Part shown: one piece after another, positions 1 through 7,931 of the stretch
Numbering within the stretch: the first letter of the stretch is position 1
Layout: each line of letters starts with the position of its first letter
NCBI GenBank assembly: GCA_030746775.1
Contig: JASLLZ010000022.1
Span: forward strand, 1 to 34,521
Source: Rhodospirillales bacterium
GTDB taxonomy: Bacteria > Pseudomonadota > Alphaproteobacteria > Rhodospirillales > JASLLZ01
Direction of reading: 5' to 3'
Length of the DNA stretch: 34,521 nucleotides
Made by a program: the position numbers and the translations under genes
Notes under the pieces: model-generated
The model's input: the letters and a program-made list of their open reading frames with translations, nothing else
Database searches by the model: none
Told to the model about the DNA's origin: nothing

Positions 1-706
1 CGGTCGTGAATTCGAGACGCGCGTTCATCAGCGACACGTTGGAGCCCAGCGTCGCCGCGTTGGTGCGGATCGTGGTGATGGCCCCATCCAGGGTATCGAC
101 GGCGGCGTCGAACAGGCTGACGCTGCCGTTTACCGCCGACCAGCCGATGTTCAGCCCGGCCAGGGTGGTGGCAACGGCCGAGGCGGCGCCGCCGTCCAGG
201 CCGGCGAAGGTGCTCACCCGGACGTCGGTGCCGTCGATGCTGAGCGCCGAACCGGTCTTCTCCGAGAACGACACGTTCAACGCGCTGGCGGTCGAGGTGA
301 CCAGATTAATGCCCTGGTAACTGGCGTCGTCGAGCAGGTTGTTGGCCTGAAGCGCCAATTCGTTGAATTGTTTGGCGAGACTCGCCCGGTCTTCGGCCGA
401 GCCCGTCTTGGCGCTGAGCAACAAGCCCTTCATCTGGGCAAAGATGTCCTCGGTGCTTTCCACCGCTTGCAGGGCGACGCCGAGCGAACTGACGCCCTGA
501 TCGATGGCGTCCTTCTTGGTCAACAAGTCGGCGGCGCGCTCGCTCAGCGCCTTGGCCTGGAAGTAATCGACCGGGCCGTCGGTGGCTTTCGCCACCTTGA
601 GGCCCGTCGCCAGGCGCGCCCGGGTCAGCGCGACAACCTTCGCGGTCTGCGTCAGCGACAGCAGATTGGAGCGTATTCCCGGCGTTAACGTAACGTCGCT
701 GGCCAT
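1..706 (-). CDS. Flagellin-like protein, 3' end cut by window edge
   Basis: Reading the minus strand from ATG at 706 gives 235 codons open to the window edge. The start has a GAGGA ribosome-binding site about ten bases upstream. The N-terminal ~135 residues look like the flagellin N-terminal helical domain: NLLSLTQT, RLATGLKV, FQAKALSERAADL, then QGVSSLGVALQAVE and LDDASYQGINLV. A short variable segment follows (~140-200), and a second helical stretch begins near 210 (LDGAITTIRTNAATLGSNVSLMNARLEF), which resembles the start of the flagellin C-terminal domain. The product would be a filament subunit, or a flagellin-like hook-associated protein of the FlgL type, exported by the flagellar type III system. 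I infer that about 40 C-terminal residues lie outside the window. The short middle region suggests a compact flagellin. No other flagellar gene adjoins it in the window. Confidence 0.85.
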   Translation of the reverse strand, partial: MASDVTLTPGIRSNLLSLTQTAKVVALTRARLATGLKVAKATDGPVDYFQAKALSERAADLLTKKDAIDQGVSSLGVALQAVESTEDIFAQMKGLLLSAKTGSAEDRASLAKQFNELALQANNLLDDASYQGINLVTSTASALNVSFSEKTGSALSIDGTDVRVSTFAGLDGGAASAVATTLAGLNIGWSAVNGSVSLFDAAVDTLDGAITTIRTNAATLGSNVSLMNARLEFTT

Positions 707-962
707 GCCATGCGTTCCTCGGCCCTGTATATCAGGTCTGTAATCGTCGGAAATTATACCAAAAGCGGGCCCGGCGCACTGTGTCGCCGATCACAAGGCG
801 GCGACGCGAAAGGCGCCGTGTCTTTGAACCGGCCTGAACTTCTTTCCTCCTCCATCTGGTGGGTTCTCATGCAGCCGTTTATGGTACCATTGCGGTCTGG
901 AAATAACCCGTCGGAGCACTTCCGATGACTTCGAGGACCAAGGCCTTTCAAGGAGAATTGGA
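707..962. other. Intergenic region between divergent flagellin-like and kinase genes
   Basis: No convincing gene is seen in these 256 bases. On the minus strand at 762-753 lies TTGGTATAAT, which resembles a sigma70 -10 element 47-56 bases upstream of the flagellin-like start, but no clear -35 element precedes it. The same nine-base core recurs at 13471 and 29575. A perfect 10-bp palindrome ATGGTACCAT lies at 881-890 on the kinase side. The kinase ribosome-binding site AGGAG is at 951-955. Confidence 0.4.
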
Positions 963-2612
963 TTGGGCGTCATGACGAATGAGCCTCGCGGGCGGAAATC
1001 GGCTGGGATGACCGCCGCACGGCTGGAACGCATGTGGAATCTCAGCCCCGTCATTATGTACATCCGCGGCCCAACGGGCAAAAAGCCGACCACCTATGTA
1101 AGCGAAAACGTCACCGCCCATCTGGGTCACGAACCGCGGGACATCATGGACGGACCGAGCTTCTGGAGCGATCACATCCACCCCGACGACAAAGCCGGCA
1201 TCCTTTCAAATCTGAAATCCCTGACCAAGACCGGACACTGCGTCCACGAGTATCGAATTCGTCATAAGGATGGCGCCTATCGATGGGTGCGCGACCAATT
1301 GACCCTGGACCGCGACGGGCTGGGAAAACCGCGCCAGATCATCGGCCACATGTTCGACGTTACCGAGCACAAGCGGGTAGAGGACGCGCTGCGGGAAAGG
1401 GAGACGCGGCTCAACGCGGTGATCAATAACCTGCCGGTCCTGGTTTATCTCAGGGACAAGGAGGGCCGTTACATCCTGACCAACAAGGAATTCGATCGGC
1501 GTCACGGGATCGAACCCGGATCGGCCGTCGGCAAGACGCCCGACGCCCTTGTGTCCAAGAAGGCGGCGGACGGGTTCCTGGCGACCGACCGAAAGGTCTT
1601 GCGGAGCGGCGCCGTGATCTCGCGGGAGTCCGAGTTGACGTATCACGACGGCGTCACCCGGACCGTGTTGACCAACAAGTTTCCCGTTTCGGGGCGGGAC
1701 GGCAAGCCCGTCGCCGTGGGTGTCGTATCGACCGACATTTCCGAGCGCAAACGGGTGGAGGACGCACTACGGCAAAGTGAAGCCCATTTGAGGGCCATTG
1801 TCGAACACTCGCCGAGCAACATCTACATCCGCGATACCCAAGGAAGATATTTGCTGGCGGGAAAGGAACTGTGCCGGTTGCTGGGGACCACACCGGACGA
1901 AATCAAGGGACGAACGCCGTCCGACTTCTACCCCCCCGACGTGGCCGAAGAATTCCTGGCCAGGGACAGGGAGGTCATGAAGATCGGTCGCCCGGTCGTG
2001 ACCGAGGCGGCCAAGACCTATCCGTCGGGCGAGACGCGAACGGTGATCTCGACGAAGTTTCCCCTTTTTCAGACGGACAACGCTCCCATGGGCGTTTGCA
2101 ACATCGCTATCGACATTTCCGAGCGCAAGCGGGCGGAGGGGGCGCTGCGACGAAGCGAAGCGCAACTGATGGCCATTGTCGACAACTCCCCCAACTACAT
2201 CTACATCCGCAATACGGATGGACGATATCTGTTGGCGGGGAAGGAAATCTGCCGCTTGCTGGGAACCACGCAAGATGAAATCAAGGGAAAATCGCCATCC
2301 GATTTCTATCCCCCCGACGTGGCCGATACCTTCCTGGCCGAGGACAGGAAAGTCATCGCGACGGGCCGACCGGTGACGACCGAAAGGGACATCACCTATC
2401 CCACTGGCGAGACCCGAACGGTGATCTCGATGAAGTTTCCCCTCTTCGAGGCGGAGGGCGATTTGTCGGCATATGCGCCATTGTCGCCGACATCAGCGAT
2501 CGCAAGCGCATGGAAGTGGCGCTCCGGGAAAGCGAGGCGCGATTCAAGGCCGTTATTGATTACTCGCCGGCGGCCATATCCCTCAAAGACGATGAAGGCC
2601 GTTACCTGCTGA
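963..2612 (+). CDS. Multi-PAS sensor kinase, N-terminal PAS array (frameshifted from 2510-4411)
   Basis: This reading frame holds the sensory half of a hybrid histidine kinase. TTG at 963 is preferred because AGGAG (951-955) is seven bases upstream; an in-frame ATG lies at 972. Four PAS modules follow in series at roughly residues 20-140, 145-265, 270-395 and 396-500. Each ends in a linker of the type DISERKR-x-E-x-ALR-x-SEA. The first is of the PAS_3 type, with HPDD and HKDGAYRWVRD. The third and fourth are near-copies of each other. Homology stops at about residue 500 (base 2460): beyond it the frame reads unrelated Arg/Pro-rich sequence to the stop at 2610-2612. The expected PAS ending (VGICAIVADISDRKRMEVALRE) is found in the neighbouring frame from base 2465. 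One base is therefore missing in the ATTTG run at 2461-2465. The region looks less GC-rich than its neighbours. The ligand is unknown. Confidence 0.85.
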   Translation: MGVMTNEPRGRKSAGMTAARLERMWNLSPVIMYIRGPTGKKPTTYVSENVTAHLGHEPRDIMDGPSFWSDHIHPDDKAGILSNLKSLTKTGHCVHEYRIRHKDGAYRWVRDQLTLDRDGLGKPRQIIGHMFDVTEHKRVEDALRERETRLNAVINNLPVLVYLRDKEGRYILTNKEFDRRHGIEPGSAVGKTPDALVSKKAADGFLATDRKVLRSGAVISRESELTYHDGVTRTVLTNKFPVSGRDGKPVAVGVVSTDISERKRVEDALRQSEAHLRAIVEHSPSNIYIRDTQGRYLLAGKELCRLLGTTPDEIKGRTPSDFYPPDVAEEFLARDREVMKIGRPVVTEAAKTYPSGETRTVISTKFPLFQTDNAPMGVCNIAIDISERKRAEGALRRSEAQLMAIVDNSPNYIYIRNTDGRYLLAGKEICRLLGTTQDEIKGKSPSDFYPPDVADTFLAEDRKVIATGRPVTTERDITYPTGETRTVISMKFPLFEAEGDLSAYAPLSPTSAIASAWKWRSGKARRDSRPLLITRRRPYPSKTMKAVTC

Positions 2613-4411
2613 CCAACAAGAAACACCAAGAGTGGTACGGCGGCGACTTTCAGGGCAGGAAATTCACCGACTGCTTCCCCAAAGAGTTGGCTGACTTCTT
2701 CCGCGCCACCGACTTGGAAGTGACCGACAAACGCACGGCGCGGGAGTACGAGTTCGATATCACCCGCCCCGACGGCACCCCACAGGCCAACCTGTTAATC
2801 AAGTTTCCCATCCTTGCCCCGAACGGCGATTCGATGAGCATCGGCAGCATCACGACCGACGTCACCGAACGCAAAAAAACGGACCGGGCACTGCGCGAGA
2901 GCGAGGAGTTGTTCCGAAGCGCCTTTGAAACCACCGCCCTTGGCATGGCGTTGGTCGGCCTCGACGGGCGGTGGTTGAGGATTAACGATGCCTTGTGCGG
3001 CATCACCGGATACAGCAAGGAAGAACTGCTGGCGACCGACTTTCAGAGCATTACCCACCCGGACGACCTGGAGACCGACGTTGAAAATTTGCGCCGGCTG
3101 GTGAATGGCGAGATTTCCTCATACCAAAGAGAGAAACGATATGTTCACAAGCAAGGAGACACCGTCTGGGTCTTGTTGGGCGTGGCGATGGTTCGCGATG
3201 CGGAGGGAAATCCGCTCTATACCGTGACTCAGGTCCAGGACATCACCGGGCGAAAAATGGTCGAGGAACAGTTGCGCCAGGCCCAAAAGATGGAAGCCGT
3301 CGGTCAGTTGGCGGGCGGCATCGCCCACGATTTCAACAACCTGCTGACCATTGCCATCGGCAATCTTCAGTTGCTTGAGGACCATGTTCAAGACGACCAG
3401 CCCTTCAAGAAGCATATAGAACCGGCCCTGGATGCAATGTTTCGCGGCGCCGATTTGACCAATCGGCTGTTGGCCTTCGCCCGCAAACAGATCCTTGAAC
3501 CACGCATCATCGAGGTCAACAAGCATGTGTCGGAGATGGGCAATATGCTGCGCCGGACAATCGGTGAAGCGATAGAAATCGAGACCGTCCCGACAGAGGT
3601 TCCCTGCCACACGTTCATTGACCCTACCCTGTTGGAGTCCTCCCTGCTCAACCTGGCGATCAACGCCCGCGACGCGATGCCCGACGGCGGGACGATCACC
3701 ATCGAGGTCGCCCATGCCCAAGTGGACCAGGCATTCGAAGAAGATTTTCGCGAAACGACGACCGGTCCATACGTCATCATCGCGGTTTCCGATTCTGGAA
3801 CCGGCATGCCCGAGGAGGTCAGAAGGCGTGCCTTCGAACCATTTTTCAGTACCAAGGAATCGGCCAAGGGGAGCGGCCTCGGCCTCAGCATGGTCTATGG
3901 TTTCGTCAGGCAATCGGGCGGCTACGTCACCTTGAACAGCGAGGCGGGGCAGGGAACCTCCGTCAAGCTCTACCTGCCCGAGGCGGAATCCTCCGAGACG
4001 ACCGGCGCCGAAGAGATATCGAGCGCCGAGGAACTTCCGACCGACGAGGAGACCATTCTGGTTGTCGAGGATAATATCAGTGTGCGCATGGTTCTGACAC
4101 TGATTCTGAAGGAACTTGGGTATCGGGTTCTGACGGCGGAAAACGGGCCGGCCGCCCTCGACACCGTGGACAAGCATCAAGACATCGATCTGTTGTTGAC
4201 CGATGTCGTCATGCCCGGCGGTATGATCGGCGCCGCCCTGGCCCGAGCGGCAAGGAAACGTCAGCCGACGTTAAAGGTCCTGTACACCTCGGGTTATGCC
4301 CAGGACGCCATCGCACAGGGCGGGATCCTGGACGAGGGCATGGAGTTGCTCAGCAAACCCTACCCAAAATCGGAACTGGCCAGAAAAGTCCGTCAGGTCC
4401 TGGAAGGCTGA
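2510..4411 (+). CDS. Hybrid histidine kinase, PAS-PAS-HisKA-HATPase-receiver portion
   Basis: This is the catalytic part of the same kinase. The homologous frame is already open from base 2465, so ATG 2510 is only the first available start and has no clear ribosome-binding site. It holds two more PAS domains (residues ~1-125 and ~126-255) and then a HisKA dimerisation helix with GGIAHDFNNLL; the phospho-accepting His codon is 3326-3328. The ATPase domain follows with the N box (LAINARDAMPDGG), G1 (SDSGTGMP), F box (FEPFFSTK) and G2 (GSGLGLSM). A C-terminal receiver domain has VVEDN and the phospho-Asp in LLTDVVMPGG (codon 4202-4204), plus a conserved SKPYP lysine. This is the usual order for a soluble PAS hybrid kinase that passes phosphate His to Asp and back to a partner. 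No membrane segment or separate response regulator is seen nearby. Joined with the upstream frame it would be about 1149 residues. Confidence 0.88.
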   Translation: MEVALRESEARFKAVIDYSPAAISLKDDEGRYLLTNKKHQEWYGGDFQGRKFTDCFPKELADFFRATDLEVTDKRTAREYEFDITRPDGTPQANLLIKFPILAPNGDSMSIGSITTDVTERKKTDRALRESEELFRSAFETTALGMALVGLDGRWLRINDALCGITGYSKEELLATDFQSITHPDDLETDVENLRRLVNGEISSYQREKRYVHKQGDTVWVLLGVAMVRDAEGNPLYTVTQVQDITGRKMVEEQLRQAQKMEAVGQLAGGIAHDFNNLLTIAIGNLQLLEDHVQDDQPFKKHIEPALDAMFRGADLTNRLLAFARKQILEPRIIEVNKHVSEMGNMLRRTIGEAIEIETVPTEVPCHTFIDPTLLESSLLNLAINARDAMPDGGTITIEVAHAQVDQAFEEDFRETTTGPYVIIAVSDSGTGMPEEVRRRAFEPFFSTKESAKGSGLGLSMVYGFVRQSGGYVTLNSEAGQGTSVKLYLPEAESSETTGAEEISSAEELPTDEETILVVEDNISVRMVLTLILKELGYRVLTAENGPAALDTVDKHQDIDLLLTDVVMPGGMIGAALARAARKRQPTLKVLYTSGYAQDAIAQGGILDEGMELLSKPYPKSELARKVRQVLEG

Positions 4412-4538
4412 CGGCGGGAAGCGGTGAAATTCGCCCGCCCAGAGCAAATCCCGAGCGGATGGAACCATCCGCGACGACGCATTTGCGGCTTCAAGAACAA
4501 GTCACGTAAATTTCGGCCAACGCATGTGAACCGGGTCT

Positions 4539-5528
4539 CTACCGCCTCGCCAAGCGCTCCTTCAGCCGCGCGTGGGCCGCTTCGGAACCGTCATGAAACG
4601 TCCCGAACCACTTGTCGAGCACCGGCAGCACCTCGCCGCTGTAATTGCACTCGAAGTGTTTGTGATGGAGGTAGTGGAAACCGGTGTTGAGGCCCACGGT
4701 CCTGTCTCCGCCAACGACGATCCGGGCAAAGCCGCAATGCCCCAATGCCGGCGCCAGGGCGACGAATTGCAGGTGGAACAAGGCGTGAATCGGGTGCAGG
4801 GCGATGACCCAATAGATGATCACTCCGGAAAAATAGAGGAGGTGCTCTAGGGGATGCATCGAGAGGCCCGACCACGGCCCGGGATTGACGTTGCGATGGT
4901 GCAGGTAGTGGGCCCCGTCATAGAGGGGCCGCCAATGGAGGAGGCGGTGAGCCACGTAGAAGTGGACGGCATGAATGATCGGGATCAGCGCCAACAGGGC
5001 CACGAACCACACCGGGTTCGCCGCCCAGTCGTTGAACGGCAGCAGGTCATTGGCGAAGGCCCATAGCGTGACCGCCTCGTAGGCCGTCCAGGTCGTCACC
5101 CCACCGGCCAGGCTCCAAAAAATGTTGTCGCGCACCTGATGACCGAACAGGAAGGCACGGCTCTTGGTTGCCTGGGGGCGGGTGTTGTACTTGAAGTTCG
5201 TGCCCTGGCCTTCGAGGACGTACAGGTACAGGTGCAAGGAGCCGTATATGAGGACCGTCAGTGCCAGGTTTCGCCCGAAGATGATTGCCATCCAACCGGG
5301 CTCGAAGCTCCGCATGCTGGCCAGGTCCGGCGTCAGGAAAAACCACGTCACCAGCGCGATGGCGAGGTAAAAGCTGGTCAGCGGCCACAGATAGCCGGGG
5401 AAGCCGAAGAGCCACTTGAACACGGCCACCGGTCGCGGCGGCCAAACGAACGGCGCCGGCATTTGGATGGGATCGGGCGGCCACCAATCGCCATGCTCGG
5501 CGCGCCCGCCAATCGCATCGTCCGTCAC
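4539..5528 (-). CDS. Sterol desaturase / fatty acid hydroxylase family membrane protein
   Basis: The 329-residue product has several hydrophobic segments: about residues 45-65, 80-105, 140-165, 175-195 and 225-250. It carries the histidine clusters of the sterol desaturase / fatty acid hydroxylase superfamily: HFYVAHRLLH, then HYLHHRNVNPGP with MHPLEH, and finally FHYLHHKHFECNYSGE near residues 285-300. In this family the histidines bind a di-iron centre that hydroxylates or desaturates lipids at the cytoplasmic membrane using O2. The substrate cannot be told from sequence; sterol, hopanoid, carotenoid and fatty-acyl chains are all used by relatives. The GTG start at 5528 is supported by GGAG about nine bases upstream. 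The gene is convergent with the kinase gene, 127 bases away, and looks like a single transcription unit. Confidence 0.85.
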   Translation of the reverse strand: MTDDAIGGRAEHGDWWPPDPIQMPAPFVWPPRPVAVFKWLFGFPGYLWPLTSFYLAIALVTWFFLTPDLASMRSFEPGWMAIIFGRNLALTVLIYGSLHLYLYVLEGQGTNFKYNTRPQATKSRAFLFGHQVRDNIFWSLAGGVTTWTAYEAVTLWAFANDLLPFNDWAANPVWFVALLALIPIIHAVHFYVAHRLLHWRPLYDGAHYLHHRNVNPGPWSGLSMHPLEHLLYFSGVIIYWVIALHPIHALFHLQFVALAPALGHCGFARIVVGGDRTVGLNTGFHYLHHKHFECNYSGEVLPVLDKWFGTFHDGSEAAHARLKERLARR

Positions 5529-5777
5529 CCCTTCACGCTCCCGCTTGATTTAACATCCGGCGGTCGCCGGTCGGCCCCGCCAAGGCTTGAGTCTAGGCGC
5601 CGAGCACGGTCCAGGTCAACGGCTTGCGGCGTTTTTTGTAGAGATCGCAAATAGCCGGCGAGGCGATCATGGCGGGCCCGGGCAAGGGGCGGAACGTGGC
5701 CGCGTCGCCAAACAATGCTTGTTGCTTGCCAAGGGCGCGAGTAGGCTTGGCGGATTGCCGCCAACGCCGGGCGGGAA

Positions 5778-5853
5778 TGGTGCCGCGTGGGTGACTCGAA
5801 CACCCGACCCCAGCATTACGAATGCTGTGCTCTACCAGCTGAGCTAACGCGGC
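5778..5853 (-). tRNA. tRNA-Thr (anticodon CGU)
   Basis: Reading the minus strand, the acceptor arm GCCGCGT pairs perfectly with ACGCGGC over seven base pairs. It is followed by discriminator A and an encoded CCA. The D arm (GCTCAGCTGGTAGAGC) and the T arm (GGGTGTTCGAGTCACCC) are canonical. The anticodon stem CAGCA/TGCTG encloses the seven-base loop TTCGTAA, giving anticodon CGT, which reads the Thr codon ACG. The total length is 76 bases including CCA. Open frames running through this locus on either strand are translations of the tRNA and not genes. Confidence 0.97.
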
Positions 5854-5977
5854 AACCAAACCCTACTTAATGCGCCCGGTGCTCACCGTCAACGGCGGCG
5901 CTTAGGAGTGGCGCCGCCGCGCCGGGGGCCATATGGTGTCGCCCGACGGATGGCGGCCCGAATTCGGAGATTCCCGA

Positions 5978-7081
5978 GTGACGACCATGGCCCCCCTGCC
6001 CGCGTGGCGCGACCTGGCGGACCTGCTGGCGGTCGCGGCGCCGGATGATGACGCCCTGGCGGCGCCGTGGCGGCGCGGCAACGAAGGGGCGGTTTGGTTT
6101 TCACGCGGCGCCTGGGCCCTGGCGGCGCTGGTCCGTTGGTGGCAGGACGGCCGCGACCGACCGGCCCGGTTGTGGCTGCCCGATTACTTCTGCGACGCCT
6201 CGAGCACCGGGGCGCGCGACAACGGCGCCGAGCTTGTCTTCTATCCGGTCGGCGAAGACCTCCAGCCCCGGTGGCCGGTCTTGCGCGCCCTTGCCCGTTC
6301 GGCGCCACCGGACCTTTTCGCCGTGGTCCATTATTTCGGCCAGGCGGCGGACGGTCACGCCGCGCGTGCCTTCTGCGCCGAGACCGGCGCACTGATGATC
6401 GAGGACGCGGCCCACGTCACGGCGCCGGCGCCGGGCATCGGCGTTTACGGCGACTTCGTCCTCTATTGTCCCCACAAGACCCTTGCCGTACCGGACGGCG
6501 CCGTCCTCCTGGTCCGCGATCGAAGCCGCGCGGCGGCCCTGACCCGGGCCGGCGCGGGCCCCGGCCACGGGGCGCCGGCGGCGGCGCCGTGGCTGGCCCG
6601 GCGCCTGGTCCAAAAATGCCTGCCGGCGGCACTGCTCAAGGCCCGCGTCCGCCTGACGGGCCCCGCCTTTGGCGACGATCCGCCCGTGCGGGTGCTAGCG
6701 CCGACGCCGGCCCTCAGCCGGGTGGCGCGGCGCACCCTGACCCGGGTCCGCGACAAGCTGGCGGCGGCGAGACGACAACGGCGGCGCAACGAGGAAACCC
6801 TGCGCCGCGCCTGTGACGGCCGTGCCGGGTACCGTCCGTTTTTTGCTTCGGCGCCGGACGCGCCCTATCGCTTCGTCCTTGATTGCGCGGACGGCGGCGA
6901 AGATCGCTTTTTGGCCCTGCGCCGGCGCGGATGCCCGGCCGAGACCTGGCCCGACCTGCCGCCCGAGGTGCTGGCCGAGCCCGAGCGTCACGCCGCCGCC
7001 GTGGCCCTGAGAAGGCGTCTCGTCTTCCTGCCGGTCCACCAATCGGTGGCGCCGCGGCACTTATCGGATTGGCTTATATAA
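5978..7081 (+). CDS. DegT/DnrJ/EryC1-like PLP-dependent aminotransferase
   Basis: The fold is recognisable as the DegT/DnrJ/EryC1/StrS sugar aminotransferase group (PLP fold type I). An early WLPDYFC stretch is followed by VVHYFGQA, then LMIEDAAHV, whose Asp would contact the PLP ring nitrogen, and then LYCPHKTLAVPDGA with the likely Schiff-base lysine at codon 6476-6478 (residue 167). The 367-residue length is usual for the family. GTG at 5978 is preferred because GGAG (5966-5969) is eight bases upstream; an in-frame ATG at 5933 would add 15 residues but has a poorer site. Family members make amino sugars on nucleotide-sugar carriers, but the N- and C-terminal regions here are divergent and the substrate is unknown. 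The gene converges on, and overlaps by 8 bp, a polysaccharide deacetylase gene, which suggests a surface-glycan role. Confidence 0.75.
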   Translation: MTTMAPLPAWRDLADLLAVAAPDDDALAAPWRRGNEGAVWFSRGAWALAALVRWWQDGRDRPARLWLPDYFCDASSTGARDNGAELVFYPVGEDLQPRWPVLRALARSAPPDLFAVVHYFGQAADGHAARAFCAETGALMIEDAAHVTAPAPGIGVYGDFVLYCPHKTLAVPDGAVLLVRDRSRAAALTRAGAGPGHGAPAAAPWLARRLVQKCLPAALLKARVRLTGPAFGDDPPVRVLAPTPALSRVARRTLTRVRDKLAAARRQRRRNEETLRRACDGRAGYRPFFASAPDAPYRFVLDCADGGEDRFLALRRRGCPAETWPDLPPEVLAEPERHAAAVALRRRLVFLPVHQSVAPRHLSDWLI

Positions 7082-7922
7082 GGGTGTCGAGGCGGCGGCG
7101 CGGCGCGGCGTAACGCCAATCCAGCCCCCCCTCGACGACCAGCGAGAGGTAGTCCCCGGGGGCGGCCAGATCGATCTGGTCGGCCCTCAGGGCGCGGCGG
7201 TCCGTGGTCTCGATGTTGGGTCCACGGATGCCGCTGCGGCAGAACCGGTATTCGGTGGCGATGACGGCAAGGGCGGCGGCCGAAATGCTGTCGATCGAGC
7301 CGAAGGGATAGGCAAACCACGGCGTCGGCTCCCCGAGGCGGGCCGCCAGGACCTCGTTGCAACCCCGCACCTCGCGGCAAAGTTCGTCGCCCGGCAAACG
7401 CGAAAGCCGGCGATGGGTCATGGAGTGGGCGCCGATGGCGTGTCCCATCGCCTTGAGGGCGCCGATCTCGCGCCACGACATCAGACGCGCGGCGCCGGGC
7501 AGGTCGGCGGCGCCGAGGCGGCCGTCGAAGATATGGGCGGCGATCGCCTGACGCTGCGCCTCGCCGTCAAGCTCGATCAGGCCCGGGCAGACGAAGAAGA
7601 GCGCCTTGACGCCGTGGCGCGAGAGAACGGCCTCGGCCGCCGCGTGGTTGGAGGCGAAACCGTCGTCGAAGGTGAGCAGGCACGGCGAGCCGCCTTCTTG
7701 CGCCCCGCCCCCGTCGCCGGCGAGCCATGCCTCGGCCTCGCCCGGCGTTACCAGCCCGCCCTGGCGCTTGACGGTGCCAAGCAGGCGGTCGAGGGCATCG
7801 AAGTGGTGTTCGGGCACATCGTGCAAAAGTAAGATGCGCAAGGCCGGCGGCCGGGCGCCGCCGATCCGGCGCCAGGCCCTGAGGCCGGTCAACCAAGGGC
7901 GGGCAAGGCGGTATCTCAACAC
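7074..7922 (-). CDS. Polysaccharide deacetylase family (NodB-type) protein
   Basis: The 282-residue product contains the NodB homology domain. Motif 1 is LLTFDDGFASN (residues ~85-95), with the catalytic base and metal-binding aspartates. Motif 2 is GAHSMTHRRLS, the H-x3-H metal site. FAYPFGSID matches motif 3. Such enzymes remove acetyl groups from N-acetylated sugars in envelope or exopolysaccharide. No export signal is obvious, so action on a cytoplasmic lipid-linked precursor is possible. GTG 7922 follows the FemAB-like stop by nine bases and has AGGA about seven bases upstream. It is the last gene of the minus-strand run that begins with hemC. Its end overlaps the convergent PLP enzyme gene by eight bases. 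Confidence 0.88.
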   Translation of the reverse strand: MLRYRLARPWLTGLRAWRRIGGARPPALRILLLHDVPEHHFDALDRLLGTVKRQGGLVTPGEAEAWLAGDGGGAQEGGSPCLLTFDDGFASNHAAAEAVLSRHGVKALFFVCPGLIELDGEAQRQAIAAHIFDGRLGAADLPGAARLMSWREIGALKAMGHAIGAHSMTHRRLSRLPGDELCREVRGCNEVLAARLGEPTPWFAYPFGSIDSISAAALAVIATEYRFCRSGIRGPNIETTDRRALRADQIDLAAPGDYLSLVVEGGLDWRYAAPRRRLDTLI

Positions 7923-7931
7923 GGCACCATC

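Noticed and set aside
5593-5859. 88-codon minus-strand frame starting ALAQLVEHSIRNAGVGCSSH
   Set aside because: The first residues are the well-known artefact of translating a tRNA gene. The remaining part (5593-5777) has no recognisable homology or independent start, so no gene is called between the desaturase gene and the tRNA.
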